DNA of 64,000 bases from Desulfobacterales bacterium (GTDB lineage: Bacteria; Desulfobacterota; Desulfobacteria; Desulfobacterales; JAHEIW01). Below are positions 9,025 through 17,586 of the stretch, in pieces (the stretch's first letter is position 1; each line of letters begins with the position of its first letter). The position numbers and the translations under genes were made by a program. The notes below the pieces were generated by a model. It searched no databases, had not been told where the DNA came from, and was given only the letters and a program-made list of their open reading frames with translations. The stretch is from NCBI GenBank assembly GCA_030066985.1, contig JASJAN010000003.1, positions 124,001 through 188,000 on the forward strand, given 5' to 3'.

Positions 9025-10176
9025 ATGAATATTGTCGTACCCAGCGAAATCCATCCTGCGGAAAACCGGGTGGCTCTGCTGCCCGAGCATGTTGCCCGCC
9101 TGGTTGAAAAAGGAGCGCAGATAGCGGTTGAGTCCGGTATTGGCAAAACCTTAAACATCCCCGATGAAGAATATAAAAAGGTCGGCGCATCAATTGAATC
9201 GGATCGGCATCAATTGTATCAGCAGGCGGATATGGTGCTTCAAATCCGCAAACCGGCCATAGAAGATGTCGCGCTACTTAAAGAAGAAAGCATTTATGTC
9301 AGCTTGATGGACCCGTTTAACGAACGCGAGCTGATCGAAGCCTTCGGAAAAAAGGGCGTGACAGCCATTAGCATGGAAATGATCCCGCGAATCACACGGG
9401 CTCAGAAAATGGATGTCTTGAGCTCTCAATCAAATCTGGCCGGTTATGCAGCGGTCATTATTGCCGCTGAACGTATCGATAAAATATTTCCGATGATGAT
9501 GACACCGGCCGGAACCATATCACCAGCCAGGGTGTTTGTGGTCGGTGTCGGTGTGGCCGGCCTGCAGGCCATTGCAACTGCCAAACGGCTGGGGGCACGG
9601 GTGGATGCCTTCGACACACGACCGGTGGTTGAAGAGCAGGTCAAATCACTTGGCGCGCGCTTTGTCAAAATTGATCTGGGCGAAACCGGCCAAACGAAAG
9701 ACGGCTATGCCAAAGCCTTAACCGAAGAACAATTGCAAAAGCAACGGGAAGGAATGGCCAAAATCTGCGCGGCGTCAGATGTGGTCATTACCACCGCCCA
9801 GTTATTCGGCCGTAAAGCACCGCTCATCATTACCGCTGAGATGGTTGCGGGGATGGCCAGAGGATCGGTGCTGGTGGACCTGGCGGTGGAATCCGGCGGT
9901 AACATTGCCGGCTCACAGCCGGATCAAGAGGTTGATGTCAACGGCGTGCGTATCATCGGAATGGCCAATCTACCGGGCAAGGTGGCAGTCAACGCCAGCC
10001 AGATGTTTTCTGCCAACATGCATGCGCTGGTGGATGAATTCTGGAATATAGAAGACAAACGCTTTGTGCTGGATTTTGAGGATGAGATTTTGCAGGGGTG
10101 TGTAATCACCCACAAGGGCGAGGTGGTCAATCAGATGATCGCGGATCACTACGCCCAAGCGAGTTCGTCCGGCTAA
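9025..10176 (+). CDS. pntAA: NAD(P) transhydrogenase subunit alpha part 1 (domain I)
   Basis: Soluble NAD(H)-binding subunit of the proton-translocating transhydrogenase that moves hydride between NADH and NADP+. The 383 residues show the alanine-dehydrogenase-like fold: the N-terminal block PSEIHPAENRVALLPEHV, a Rossmann stretch VFVVGVGVAGLQAIATAKRLG (here slightly shortened), and VDLAVESGGNIAGS. A separate domain-I subunit plus two membrane/NADP subunits is the Rhodospirillum rubrum-type arrangement. AAGGA precedes the ATG. It is separated from pntAB by 246 bp that contain a dispersed repeat. Confidence 0.95.
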   Translation: MNIVVPSEIHPAENRVALLPEHVARLVEKGAQIAVESGIGKTLNIPDEEYKKVGASIESDRHQLYQQADMVLQIRKPAIEDVALLKEESIYVSLMDPFNERELIEAFGKKGVTAISMEMIPRITRAQKMDVLSSQSNLAGYAAVIIAAERIDKIFPMMMTPAGTISPARVFVVGVGVAGLQAIATAKRLGARVDAFDTRPVVEEQVKSLGARFVKIDLGETGQTKDGYAKALTEEQLQKQREGMAKICAASDVVITTAQLFGRKAPLIITAEMVAGMARGSVLVDLAVESGGNIAGSQPDQEVDVNGVRIIGMANLPGKVAVNASQMFSANMHALVDEFWNIEDKRFVLDFEDEILQGCVITHKGEVVNQMIADHYAQASSSG

Positions 10177-10217
10177 TCTATTTATCAGCAAAAACATAGA
10201 TCCCAAGTCAGCAAACA

Positions 10218-10375
10218 AGGTGTCAGGTGTTCCGCCGCAGGCGGATTCAGGTGTCAGGGAGCATAAGACTAAAATCAGAAACAGCGAAAACATGCGCCCG
10301 ATAATGCATCTGAGTGACAAGGCCTTAAAAATGGCCAGCAAAGACCTGAAACCTGACACCTGACACCTGAAACCC
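10218..10375. repeat. Composite inverted repeat, GGTGTCAGG family, copy 2 (inside pnt operon)
   Basis: Arms GGTGTCAGGTGT and CCTGACACCTGACACCTG flank about 110 bp. The interior (ATAAGACTAAAATCAGAAA... GCATCTGAGTG.CAAGG... TGGCCA) is clearly homologous to the interior of the copy at 33563-33713, so these two are one dispersed repeat rather than only similar arms. A small extra hairpin CCGCCGCAGGCGG lies in the left arm. Confidence 0.85.
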
Positions 10376-10422
10376 AAGACCATGGTTTACATCAATGGAA
10401 CTTAGGAATTATTTGAGAGTGG

Positions 10423-10734
10423 GTGCCGAAAGGAGATTTTAAAATGTCTATAGGCCTATTGATCTTTGTGTTCATTCTGGCCATCTTCCTGGGGGTGGAA
10501 CTGATTACCAAAGTGCCATCGCAATTGCATACGCCTTTGATGTCCGGAACAAACGCCATTTCAGGCATCACGATCGTCGGGGCGCTGACGGCAGCCGGCA
10601 CCGGTTCAGATACCTTTGCCGCAGTTGTGGGGACCATTGCGCTTATTCTGGCCACCATCAACGTGGTCGGCGGATACCTGGTGACCAATCGCATGCTTGC
10701 CATGTTTAAGCGCAAGGATCAGGAGCAAAAATGA
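10423..10734 (+). CDS. pntAB: NAD(P) transhydrogenase subunit alpha part 2 (membrane domain)
   Basis: Small membrane subunit (103 residues) carrying the PntA transmembrane helices. It starts with a hydrophobic segment (GLLIFVFILAIFLGVELI), contains the conserved THTPLMSGTNAISGI-like segment as LHTPLMSGTNAISGI, and ends after a third helix at NVVGGYLVTNRMLAMF. The stop overlaps the pntB start by four bases, so the two are probably translationally coupled. The start ATG follows AAAGGAG. Confidence 0.94.
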   Translation: MPKGDFKMSIGLLIFVFILAIFLGVELITKVPSQLHTPLMSGTNAISGITIVGALTAAGTGSDTFAAVVGTIALILATINVVGGYLVTNRMLAMFKRKDQEQK

Positions 10735-12119
10735 CGGACTACGGCGCTGTTTTGATTGATTCGGGCTATATCCTGGCATCGATGCTCTTTATTATCGGCA
10801 TCAAGATGCTTGGCCGACCGGAGCGTGCCCGCCAGGGCAACATGGTCTCGGCTTTGGGTATGCTCATTGCCGTGGTTGCGGCTTTATTTGAATGCTGTCT
10901 GTCGTTTTCACTGGTCATCGCCGGTATGGCCGTTGGTGCACTGATCGGCGCAATTGCGGCCCGCACGGTAAAAATGACCTCCATGCCGCAAATGGTGGCG
11001 ATCCTCAACGGTTTTGGCGGGTTGGCCAGTCTGCTGGTCGGCTGGGAAAACTATCATAGCTCTCCCGACGGCAACCACTTTGTCATTTTTGCGATCGTTC
11101 TGGCAGTATTGATTGGCGGCGTCGCATTTTCGGGCAGTGTGGTGGCCTATGGCAAACTGGCCGAGCGCATCTCCGGGCGGCCGATATTTTTTAAAGGCCA
11201 AAAAATAATCAATGCCGCCATCATTGCCGCCATTTTCATTTGCGGCGCGCTGTTTGTCTGGAGCCCGACGGCAGCGCTGGCCTATCCGCTTTTAATCCTC
11301 ATCATTGCCCTAGCACTGATTCTGGGGGTCCTGGGTGTTATCCCCATCGGCGGTGCTGACATGCCGGTAGTCATTGCCTTGCTCAACAGTTATTCCGGAC
11401 TGGCCGCCAGTGCCGCCGGCTTTATCATTTTAAATAACGTGCTGATCGTTGCCGGCGCGCTGGTGGGCGCCAGCGGTTTGATTCTGACCGGCATTATGTG
11501 CAAAGCCATGAATCGTTCTCTGGCCAATGTCCTTTTCGGCGGTTTGCAAACAGCGGTCAGCAAAGCTGGAGCCGACCAGGTACAGGGCGAGCCCTCTCCG
11601 ATCTCGCCGTCGGACGCCTATTTTGTCCTCGAGGCTGCAAGCTCGGTGGTGTTTGTTCCGGGTTATGGAATGGCGGTGGCCCAGGCCCAACATGCGGTTA
11701 AAGAGCTCGGTGATATTCTGGAAGAAAACGGTGCTGAAGTTCGCTACGCCATTCACCCGGTCGCCGGCCGCATGCCAGGTCACATGAATGTTTTGCTGGC
11801 CGAAGCCAACGTGGTCTATGATCAGCTGGCCGAAATGGATGATGTCAACCCGATTATGGAAAGCGTCGACGTTTGTGTGGTCATCGGAGCCAACGACGTC
11901 GTCAACCCGGCTGCCAGGGAAATCGAATCCAGCCCCATTTACGGCATGCCGGTCATCAATGCGGATCAGGCCAAAACGGTCATCGTTATGAAGCGTTCCA
12001 TGGCAGCCGGATTCGCAGGGGTGGACAATCCTTTGTTTATCAAACCCAACACCCGCATGCTCTTTGGTGATGCCAAAGCGTCCCTGCAGCAGTTGGTTTC
12101 AGAGTTCAAAGAAAGTTAA
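10731..12119 (+). CDS. pntB: NAD(P) transhydrogenase subunit beta
   Basis: Membrane and NADP(H)-binding subunit (462 residues), completing the proton-pumping transhydrogenase. The first half holds about nine hydrophobic segments including MPVVIALLNSYSGLAASAAGF; the C-terminal domain III has the NADP-binding signatures VPGYGMAVAQAQH, HPVAGRMPGHMNVLLAEA and SVDVCVVIGANDVVNPAA. In an anaerobe it would balance NADH and NADPH using the proton gradient. The stop codon lies inside a perfect 15-bp palindrome. Confidence 0.96.
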   Translation: MTDYGAVLIDSGYILASMLFIIGIKMLGRPERARQGNMVSALGMLIAVVAALFECCLSFSLVIAGMAVGALIGAIAARTVKMTSMPQMVAILNGFGGLASLLVGWENYHSSPDGNHFVIFAIVLAVLIGGVAFSGSVVAYGKLAERISGRPIFFKGQKIINAAIIAAIFICGALFVWSPTAALAYPLLILIIALALILGVLGVIPIGGADMPVVIALLNSYSGLAASAAGFIILNNVLIVAGALVGASGLILTGIMCKAMNRSLANVLFGGLQTAVSKAGADQVQGEPSPISPSDAYFVLEAASSVVFVPGYGMAVAQAQHAVKELGDILEENGAEVRYAIHPVAGRMPGHMNVLLAEANVVYDQLAEMDDVNPIMESVDVCVVIGANDVVNPAAREIESSPIYGMPVINADQAKTVIVMKRSMAAGFAGVDNPLFIKPNTRMLFGDAKASLQQLVSEFKES

Positions 12120-12144
12120 TGGCCGCAAAGCGGCCATTAACTTT
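12112..12144 (+). terminator. Perfect hairpin overlapping the pntB stop codon
   Basis: AAAGTTAATGGCCGC (12112-12126), loop AAA, and its exact reverse complement at 12130-12144; the pntB TAA is in the left arm. There is no following T-run, so it may be a 3' mRNA-stabilising or Rho-independent-like structure. The next repeat element begins at the very next base. Confidence 0.6.
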
Positions 12145-12313
12145 CAGGTGTCAGGTTTCGGGTGTCAGGTGTCAGCAAACAGATGATAGAAGACAGAAAT
12201 CAGAAGTCAGATAATGTACATTTCTTACCAGCTATTTTGATCTGTTTTTCGTTGTTTGGTCCCTGACACCCGACACCTGAAACCACCAGGTATTTCCTGA
12301 CACCTGATACCTT
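12145..12313. repeat. Composite inverted repeat, GGTGTCAGG family, copy 3
   Basis: Left arm CAGGTGTCAGGTTTCGGGTG and GACAGAAATCAGAAG units; right arm CCCTGACACCCGACACCTGA then CCTGACACCTGATACC. The interior is not related to the 10218 and 33563 copies. It occupies the whole pntB-cobB gap. Confidence 0.8.
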
Positions 12314-12328
12314 AAAACCTTATGAATT

Positions 12329-13084
12329 ATGAAAAAAGAAATTACCCAAATAGCAGATAAAATTAGCAAAGGTGGAAAAAACATCATCTTTACAGGTGCC
12401 GGCATCTCCACCGAGAGCGGTATCCCGGATTATCGCAGCCAGGGGGGTATCTGGGATAAATTTCGGCCGGTCTATTTTGACGAATTTATGAACTCGCGTG
12501 AATCCCGGGAGGAATACTGGCAGCGATGGCAAGAGCTGTACCAGGGTATCCAGCAGGCACAGCCCAACGCCGGGCACAACGCTATTGCCACACTTTATAA
12601 TCTAGGGCTGCTGGAGGCCGTCATCACCCAGAATGTGGATGGGCTTCACCAGCAAGCTGGTCTTGCCAATGATGCGGTCATCGAGCTGCATGGCAATACC
12701 CGGCGCATTCGCTGTATGAGCTGCCGCAACATCATCTCCACCGCCGAAACCGTCAAACGCTTACAATCCGGCGATATGGCTCCGGAGTGCGATTGCGGCG
12801 GTTACTTAAAACCCGACACCATCTCATTCGGTCAGGCCATGCCCGTTGTCGAAGTTGAAAAAGCCGCCGCTCTATCCCAGACCTGTGATTTTTTCATGGT
12901 CGTGGGCTCCACCCTATTGGTGCAGCCGGCTGCCCATATGCCTGTCTACGCTCGACAGAACAATGCCTTTCTTGCCATTGTCAATTTGTCCGAAACTCCC
13001 TGCGATCAGATGTGCGATGTGCTGATTCGGGATAAAGCGGGCGAGGTACTGCAGCTGATTGTGAAAACAATTGAAAATGTGTGA
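12329..13084 (+). CDS. cobB: NAD-dependent protein deacylase, sirtuin (Sir2/CobB) family
   Basis: Removes acyl groups from lysines using NAD+. The 251 residues show the sirtuin signatures in order: FTGAGISTESGIPDYRSQGG, TQNVDGLHQQAG, the catalytic ELHGN histidine, a zinc module with CMSC and ECDCGG, then SFGQAMP and VVGSTLLVQPA. The second zinc pair is C-x-C rather than the more common C-x-x-C. It follows pntB after a repeat block and has no obvious partner gene. Confidence 0.95.
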   Translation: MKKEITQIADKISKGGKNIIFTGAGISTESGIPDYRSQGGIWDKFRPVYFDEFMNSRESREEYWQRWQELYQGIQQAQPNAGHNAIATLYNLGLLEAVITQNVDGLHQQAGLANDAVIELHGNTRRIRCMSCRNIISTAETVKRLQSGDMAPECDCGGYLKPDTISFGQAMPVVEVEKAAALSQTCDFFMVVGSTLLVQPAAHMPVYARQNNAFLAIVNLSETPCDQMCDVLIRDKAGEVLQLIVKTIENV

Positions 13085-13345
13085 AATTGGCCACAGACCC
13101 ACACAGACTCACACTAACCTTTTGTTCGGCCGACATTGGCCGAACAAAAACAGTCAATCGCTTCGCGATTTTAAAAATATGTGATCACCATTCCTATTGA
13201 AGTGGATTTAAATTGGTCGACTTAAGATATATCTTATGATGTGTAAAACTGTTGGCCGCAGGGCATACAGTTTTTCCTCGGGCAGCGTCGCCCGAGGAAA
13301 AGATCTGTCTGTGTATGTCTGTGTGGGTCTGTGGCTAATTACAAT
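13085..13345. repeat. Composite palindromic block with CACAGACC arms and internal hairpins
   Basis: Outer arms ATTGGCCACAGACCCACACA and GTGTGGGTCTGTGGCTAAT are inverted copies. Inside lie two hairpins of identical geometry, 12-bp stem and 6-nt loop with T/A ends: TTTTGTTCGGCC at 13120-13131 with its complement at 13138-13149, and TTTTCCTCGGGC at 13272-13283 with its complement at 13290-13301. A third small hairpin AATCGC-TTC-GCGATT follows the first. It fills the gap between cobB and the convergent BON gene, so either hairpin may serve as a terminator. Confidence 0.8.
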
Positions 13346-13355
13346 TAAAAACAGA

Positions 13356-13889
13356 TTAGCGGACTTTAATATTATCGATGACCTTGATCACGCCATCGGT
13401 GTTGCGGGAAATGTCAAGCGCCCGGTCTCGCTGGTATTTAGTGCTGACAACCCCGGTAAGTGTCACCACACCCAGGTAGACATCGACATCAATATTCAGC
13501 GAGCGAACTTCCGGTTCGGCAATCAGCTTGGCTTTGATTTTATTGCTGAGCACATTATCGTCCCAGACATCGCCAAAGCTTCTTTCACCAATCTGAATAT
13601 TATTGGAGACCGATTTTACACCCGGCACGCTTTGCGCGATTTGCGCGGCGCGTTTGGCTTCATTGGTGGTAGCAACCGCACCCGTCAGCGTAACATGGCC
13701 GTCAATGGTATCCACATCGATCTGACGGGCTTTGACAATTTTGTCTTTCACCATTTCATGGTTGACCCGAGTGGTGATGGTGGAATCATCCACCATGCCT
13801 TCGACCGGGCCCTTACCGGACTCCCGCGTACCGGCACAACCGGCAATGGCAAACACGAATAATACCCATAACAATAACGCTTTTTTCAT
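13356..13889 (-). CDS. BON-domain lipoprotein (OsmY-like)
   Basis: Periplasmic lipoprotein of 177 residues: signal peptide MKKALLLWVLFVFAIAGC with a good lipobox, then two BON repeats (about residues 40-105 and 110-175), each with the pattern ..V.V..G.VTLTG.V.....R..A....... BON domains are thought to bind phospholipid or help at the envelope under stress. The start at 13889 is chosen because it opens the lipoprotein signal and follows AGGGAG. Confidence 0.88.
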   Translation of the reverse strand: MKKALLLWVLFVFAIAGCAGTRESGKGPVEGMVDDSTITTRVNHEMVKDKIVKARQIDVDTIDGHVTLTGAVATTNEAKRAAQIAQSVPGVKSVSNNIQIGERSFGDVWDDNVLSNKIKAKLIAEPEVRSLNIDVDVYLGVVTLTGVVSTKYQRDRALDISRNTDGVIKVIDNIKVR

Positions 13890-14154
13890 GATCCCTGCTC
13901 CCTTGTGTGGTGATATTTGTAATGCGATAACGATAATGCAGTGTAAACTTATCCCGACAAAATTATGCAAATTTTATGCTTAAGGTGGGAATTAAATATT
14001 TTCTTAATATTATCGGGTTGTTATATAAAGCTTGCAGATAAGCTGCAGGTTTATGTGTATACAAAATGTCAAATCGAGAGAACCGGTGTGTCATATTTAC
14101 TATACCATATTCTCCAAAGGATAACACTTTCAATTTCATGTAAGGATCAAATAT

Positions 14155-14820
14155 ATGCAGATCGTCAATAATCTTCATGCCTTCGTTTGGCAATCACCGA
14201 GTGCCAACAACTGCAATGCCTATTTTATTGATGGGCCATGCCGGGTGCTGATCGACCCGGGTCACCGTGCCCTGTTTGAACACGTTGAATCGGGTTTAAG
14301 GGGATTGGGGCTCACCACAAACGACATCAATTTGGTGGTTTGCACCCATGCACACCCGGACCATCTGGAAGGTGTTCAGCTGTTCAAAGAAAAATCAACC
14401 CTGTTTACCCTCAGCGAAATTGAGTGGCAATGGGCTCTGAGCGCTGGTAAAAACATGAGCGCGGCTTACGGGATGGATATCGAGACCATCACACCGGATT
14501 TTTTCCTGCAGGAGGGCAACTTATCTCTGGACGGGCTTGAATTGCAAATTTTCCATACACCCGGTCATTCACCCGGCTCAGTCTGCGTTTACTGGCCGGC
14601 ACAAAAGGCGCTTTTTACCGGTGACCTGGTTTTTAAAGACGGTCTGGGGCGAACCGATCTGCCCGGCGGCGATGGCGCTCAGATCAAAGACAGCATTCAG
14701 CGCATGGCCCGGCTGGATGCGGAGCTGCTGCTATCAGGACACGGCGAGGTCGTTTCCGGTGCTCGCAAAGTCAGCTCAAACTTTGAGCGCATCACGGAAT
14801 ATTGGTTCGGGTTCATATAA
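14155..14820 (+). CDS. Metallo-beta-lactamase-fold hydrolase
   Basis: MBL-fold protein of 221 residues. The metal-binding motif is CTHAHPDHLEG, further histidine is in HTPGHSPGSV, an aspartate is in FTGDLVFKDGLGRTDLPGG and the last histidine is in LLSGHGEVV, so the two-metal site looks complete. The overall pattern is closest to glyoxalase II-like and persulfide dioxygenase-like hydrolases; the substrate cannot be told. It stands alone, with an AT-rich region upstream. Confidence 0.9.
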   Translation: MQIVNNLHAFVWQSPSANNCNAYFIDGPCRVLIDPGHRALFEHVESGLRGLGLTTNDINLVVCTHAHPDHLEGVQLFKEKSTLFTLSEIEWQWALSAGKNMSAAYGMDIETITPDFFLQEGNLSLDGLELQIFHTPGHSPGSVCVYWPAQKALFTGDLVFKDGLGRTDLPGGDGAQIKDSIQRMARLDAELLLSGHGEVVSGARKVSSNFERITEYWFGFI

Positions 14821-15026
14821 AGACAAAAGGCAGCTGACAAGCATTAGAAAATGTCAGGTACCAGTTGGGTTGAAGTTCTTTCATTATACATCCTATTTAC
14901 CGACCCGCAAAATTTCATATTTATAAATCACTTCGAATACATTATCAGTTCAGCAATATTTCTGATTCATGTCTGAAAGGTGTTTTTAACTTTGCTCTGC
15001 TATCAGATATTGGGTTTTCCTCTTTT

Positions 15027-15323
15027 TTACATAAATTCTGCAAAGCTCTCCACTTTTGGCATTTCAAAATGGTGGTCCTTCAAATTATCGGGGATGGGGT
15101 GCATACCATAAGGCATGACACGCGGCAACAGCCGCATGAACATGATCTGGCGGTGTTTCAATCTTATGGCAACCAAACTTAGAAAGGTAGCCCAAAAAAC
15201 CATAATTGGCCTCTGGATTATGTCAGGATTTTTATTGCCAAAAGATGCTATCTGCAATATTGGTGAAATTGCATTATGTTTATATTGATTGCGAGGAATC
15301 TGAATCATAAAACTGCTGAACAA
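15027..15323 (-). CDS. Unrecognised 98-residue reading frame
   Basis: I do not recognise this. The N-terminal third looks random, while the C-terminal part contains a hydrophobic stretch (IMVFWATFLSLVAI) followed by MRLLPRVMPYGMHPIPDN and a charged end, which looks more protein-like. It may be a remnant of a longer membrane protein. No convincing ribosome-binding site is visible. Apart from it, 14821-15391 is AT-rich and shows no gene. Confidence 0.25.
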   Translation of the reverse strand: MFSSFMIQIPRNQYKHNAISPILQIASFGNKNPDIIQRPIMVFWATFLSLVAIRLKHRQIMFMRLLPRVMPYGMHPIPDNLKDHHFEMPKVESFAEFM

Positions 15324-15391
15324 AGAGAGCGATCAAAGGGTTCCATCCAGCTAAAATTATATCTATTTCTCAAACACCTATGGAGGATAAA

Positions 15392-16396
15392 ATGACAGAT
15401 AATTTATTTAAAGCCTTGGTGGTAGAAGAAACTGACGATAAAAAATACACGCGTCAGATCCTCAACAAAACCATAGATGACCTCCCCCAGGGGGATGTGG
15501 TGGTTGAAGTGCACTATTCTTCCTTAAATTACAAAGATGCCTTATCCGCCAGTGGCAATAAAGGAGTAACACGCAACTATCCCCATACACCCGGCATCGA
15601 TGCTGCTGGCGTGGTGGTTGAAAGCACCGATCGCACCTTCAAACCCGGTGATCCTGTTATTGTCACCAGTTATGATTTAGGTATGAATACCGCTGGGGGA
15701 TTTGGCCAATATATTCGAGTACCCGGCCAATGGGTGGTTCCCCTGCCGGACGGATTGACGTTAAGAGAAGCCATGTGCTATGGAACCGCTGGATTTACGG
15801 CGGCACTATCTGTCTTTCAACTGACCGTTCATGGAGGTATTTTGCCGGAGCATGGCGAGGTGCTCGTATCGGGCGCCACCGGCGGCGTTGGTGGCATTGC
15901 CGTGGCAATTTTGTCAAAACTGGGTTACACGGTCGTTGCCGTTAATGGTTTGGTAGATGAATCGGAATATCTAAGACAAATCGGTGCACAGAAAATCATC
16001 AGCATTGAAGAGGCCACGGATCAAAGCGGTCGCCCGCTTCTTAAGTCTCTCTATGCCGGCAGCATCGACACAGTTGGTGGAGATATCCTGGCTACATCTA
16101 TCAAATCTGTTAACGCCAATGGTGTGGTGACCACTTGCGGCAACGTGGCATCACCTGAGCTGCCGATCAATGTATATCCCTTCATACTGCGTGGTGTCAG
16201 CCTCGTGGGTATTGATTCCCAAAATTGCCCGATGCCGAACCGGCTCAAGACCTGGGATAAACTCGCCGATGAATGGAAAATCCCCATGATGGAAACGGTC
16301 GTGCATGAAATTACCATAGTCGATCTGGACCAGGCGATCGAGCGTATGTTACAGGGCCAACATAAGGGTCGGGCAATAGTCAATATGAAAACCTAA
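15392..16396 (+). CDS. acuI: Zinc-independent alcohol dehydrogenase-family oxidoreductase, AcuI/YhdH type
   Basis: Medium-chain reductase of 334 residues in the YhdH/YhfP group, whose characterised members (AcuI) reduce acryloyl-CoA with NADPH. Visible signatures: SSLNYKDALSASG, HTPGIDAAGVV, GTAGFTAALSV and the nucleotide loop VSGATGGVGGIAVAIL. The cysteine zinc ligands of classical alcohol dehydrogenases are absent, as in the family. I start at 15392 because GGAGG lies seven bases before it and overlaps the alternative ATG at 15380. Confidence 0.9.
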   Translation: MTDNLFKALVVEETDDKKYTRQILNKTIDDLPQGDVVVEVHYSSLNYKDALSASGNKGVTRNYPHTPGIDAAGVVVESTDRTFKPGDPVIVTSYDLGMNTAGGFGQYIRVPGQWVVPLPDGLTLREAMCYGTAGFTAALSVFQLTVHGGILPEHGEVLVSGATGGVGGIAVAILSKLGYTVVAVNGLVDESEYLRQIGAQKIISIEEATDQSGRPLLKSLYAGSIDTVGGDILATSIKSVNANGVVTTCGNVASPELPINVYPFILRGVSLVGIDSQNCPMPNRLKTWDKLADEWKIPMMETVVHEITIVDLDQAIERMLQGQHKGRAIVNMKT

Positions 16397-16541
16397 ACGG
16401 GCTTCGTTTTCAGTTGAGTGTTGAAACAGTGTTTAGCGCGAAGGAATTCTGGCACTATTGGATGTCGGGTTCGGAAGTGAGGCTTTTTTGTTGTACGAGG
16501 TCCCCAGAAGATATGTGGGGAGGCGCACTCCATGCGAATAA

Positions 16542-17078
16542 TCAAATTAGCAGGTCGGTTCTCTCCTGATTGAGTCTTTCCTCAAACTCAGCTCTTATCG
16601 CCTCGACCATTTTGCGCCATCCTGGATCACTTCCAAGATTGGGCACCACCGCTGATCCGGAAATGAAGTGTGCTCGGGCAAGATTTTCTTTTGCGATTTT
16701 GCTTTGGGCCTCAGCAGCCGTTTGGATTTCCGTTTCAAAATCCTGCAAAACGGAAACCAGGCCCCGCATATTGGAATCGGCAAATTGCGATAGCAGTTCT
16801 AACAACACCATATTGTCTTTACCGAGTTCAATCCGGTCGCAGATAGCTTTGAGCAAGTGTTTGTGTTGCTCTCCCGTTAACTTGTGCGTCTTGCGCAGTG
16901 ATTGGTATTCGGCTTTAAACTGCTCCTGGCTAATGATCTCATCTTGAAATTTCTGCACCAGACCGCGCAGACGGCTTTCGATTTCTTTGTCTTTCTGATC
17001 CTGTTTTTCTTCTTCACTCAGATTCAGGTTCTTGGTTTTTTCCATTACCAGATCTAAAGTGCTTTTTATTTCGGCCAT
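16542..17078 (-). CDS. Uncharacterised helical protein downstream of the CULT gene
   Basis: Not recognised. The 178 residues are strongly charged and predicted largely helical, with a KDKEIESRLRGLVQKFQDEI stretch and no signal peptide or membrane segment. No metal-binding or catalytic motif stands out. It starts 11 bp after the CULT-domain gene on the same strand, so the ClC channel, CULT protein and this protein are probably co-transcribed; a role tied to its neighbours is only inference. Confidence 0.75.
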   Translation of the reverse strand: MAEIKSTLDLVMEKTKNLNLSEEEKQDQKDKEIESRLRGLVQKFQDEIISQEQFKAEYQSLRKTHKLTGEQHKHLLKAICDRIELGKDNMVLLELLSQFADSNMRGLVSVLQDFETEIQTAAEAQSKIAKENLARAHFISGSAVVPNLGSDPGWRKMVEAIRAEFEERLNQERTDLLI

Positions 17079-17089
17079 ATCATTTCCTC

Positions 17090-17521
17090 TTATGACTCAG
17101 GCTCGATCAATCGATCGAGGATGAACCCATGAAAACTGTCACCGCTGGTGGCAATAAATATCCAGCCCAGATGGGTCATGCACAAGGTACAATAACTGAC
17201 ACGCCAGGCGTAGCCGGAAAACCAGGTAAATTCGGTCGAAGGCGGCCCGGCATAGCCGCACCCCTGGGCGGTTTTAAAACAACCGATTTCAAATACAATG
17301 CCATGGGGATTGGCAAAGGTATGCTGGTGGGTCCCTTGGACCGTGATGCGCTCGGTGGGCCGGGTAATGGCCTGACGGCACTGACGGCAAAGAATATATT
17401 CCTCTTCCTCGGGCTCTTGTTCCGGCGCTTCTTCTTCGGCCAGCTCCGTTGCGCCGCGACCGTCTTTTTTGGGCGAACGTTCCCGAAGCAAAGGTGTATG
17501 AACGATCTCTGTGGTTTCCAT
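17090..17521 (-). CDS. Bacterial cereblon-like protein (CULT domain)
   Basis: Protein of 143 residues. After an acidic low-complexity N-terminus (about residues 20-42) comes a CULT domain, the thalidomide-binding fold of eukaryotic cereblon. Zinc ligands are Cys45, Cys48, Cys111 and Cys114; the aromatic cage is Trp100, Trp106 and Trp120, with spacings of 6 and 14 that equal those of human cereblon Trp380, Trp386 and Trp400. The tail is WFSGYAWRVSYCTLCMTHLG. Single-domain bacterial CULT proteins such as MsCI4 are known but their cellular ligand is not. The start at 17521 has GGAG eight bases upstream; a TTG at 17560 is the alternative. Confidence 0.88.
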   Translation of the reverse strand: METTEIVHTPLLRERSPKKDGRGATELAEEEAPEQEPEEEEYILCRQCRQAITRPTERITVQGTHQHTFANPHGIVFEIGCFKTAQGCGYAGPPSTEFTWFSGYAWRVSYCTLCMTHLGWIFIATSGDSFHGFILDRLIEPES

Positions 17522-17586
17522 TTCACCGGCTCCCGAGGCAGGGTAATCCCCTTTTACCAAATCACGCCAGTAAAGCAGGCTGCCGA

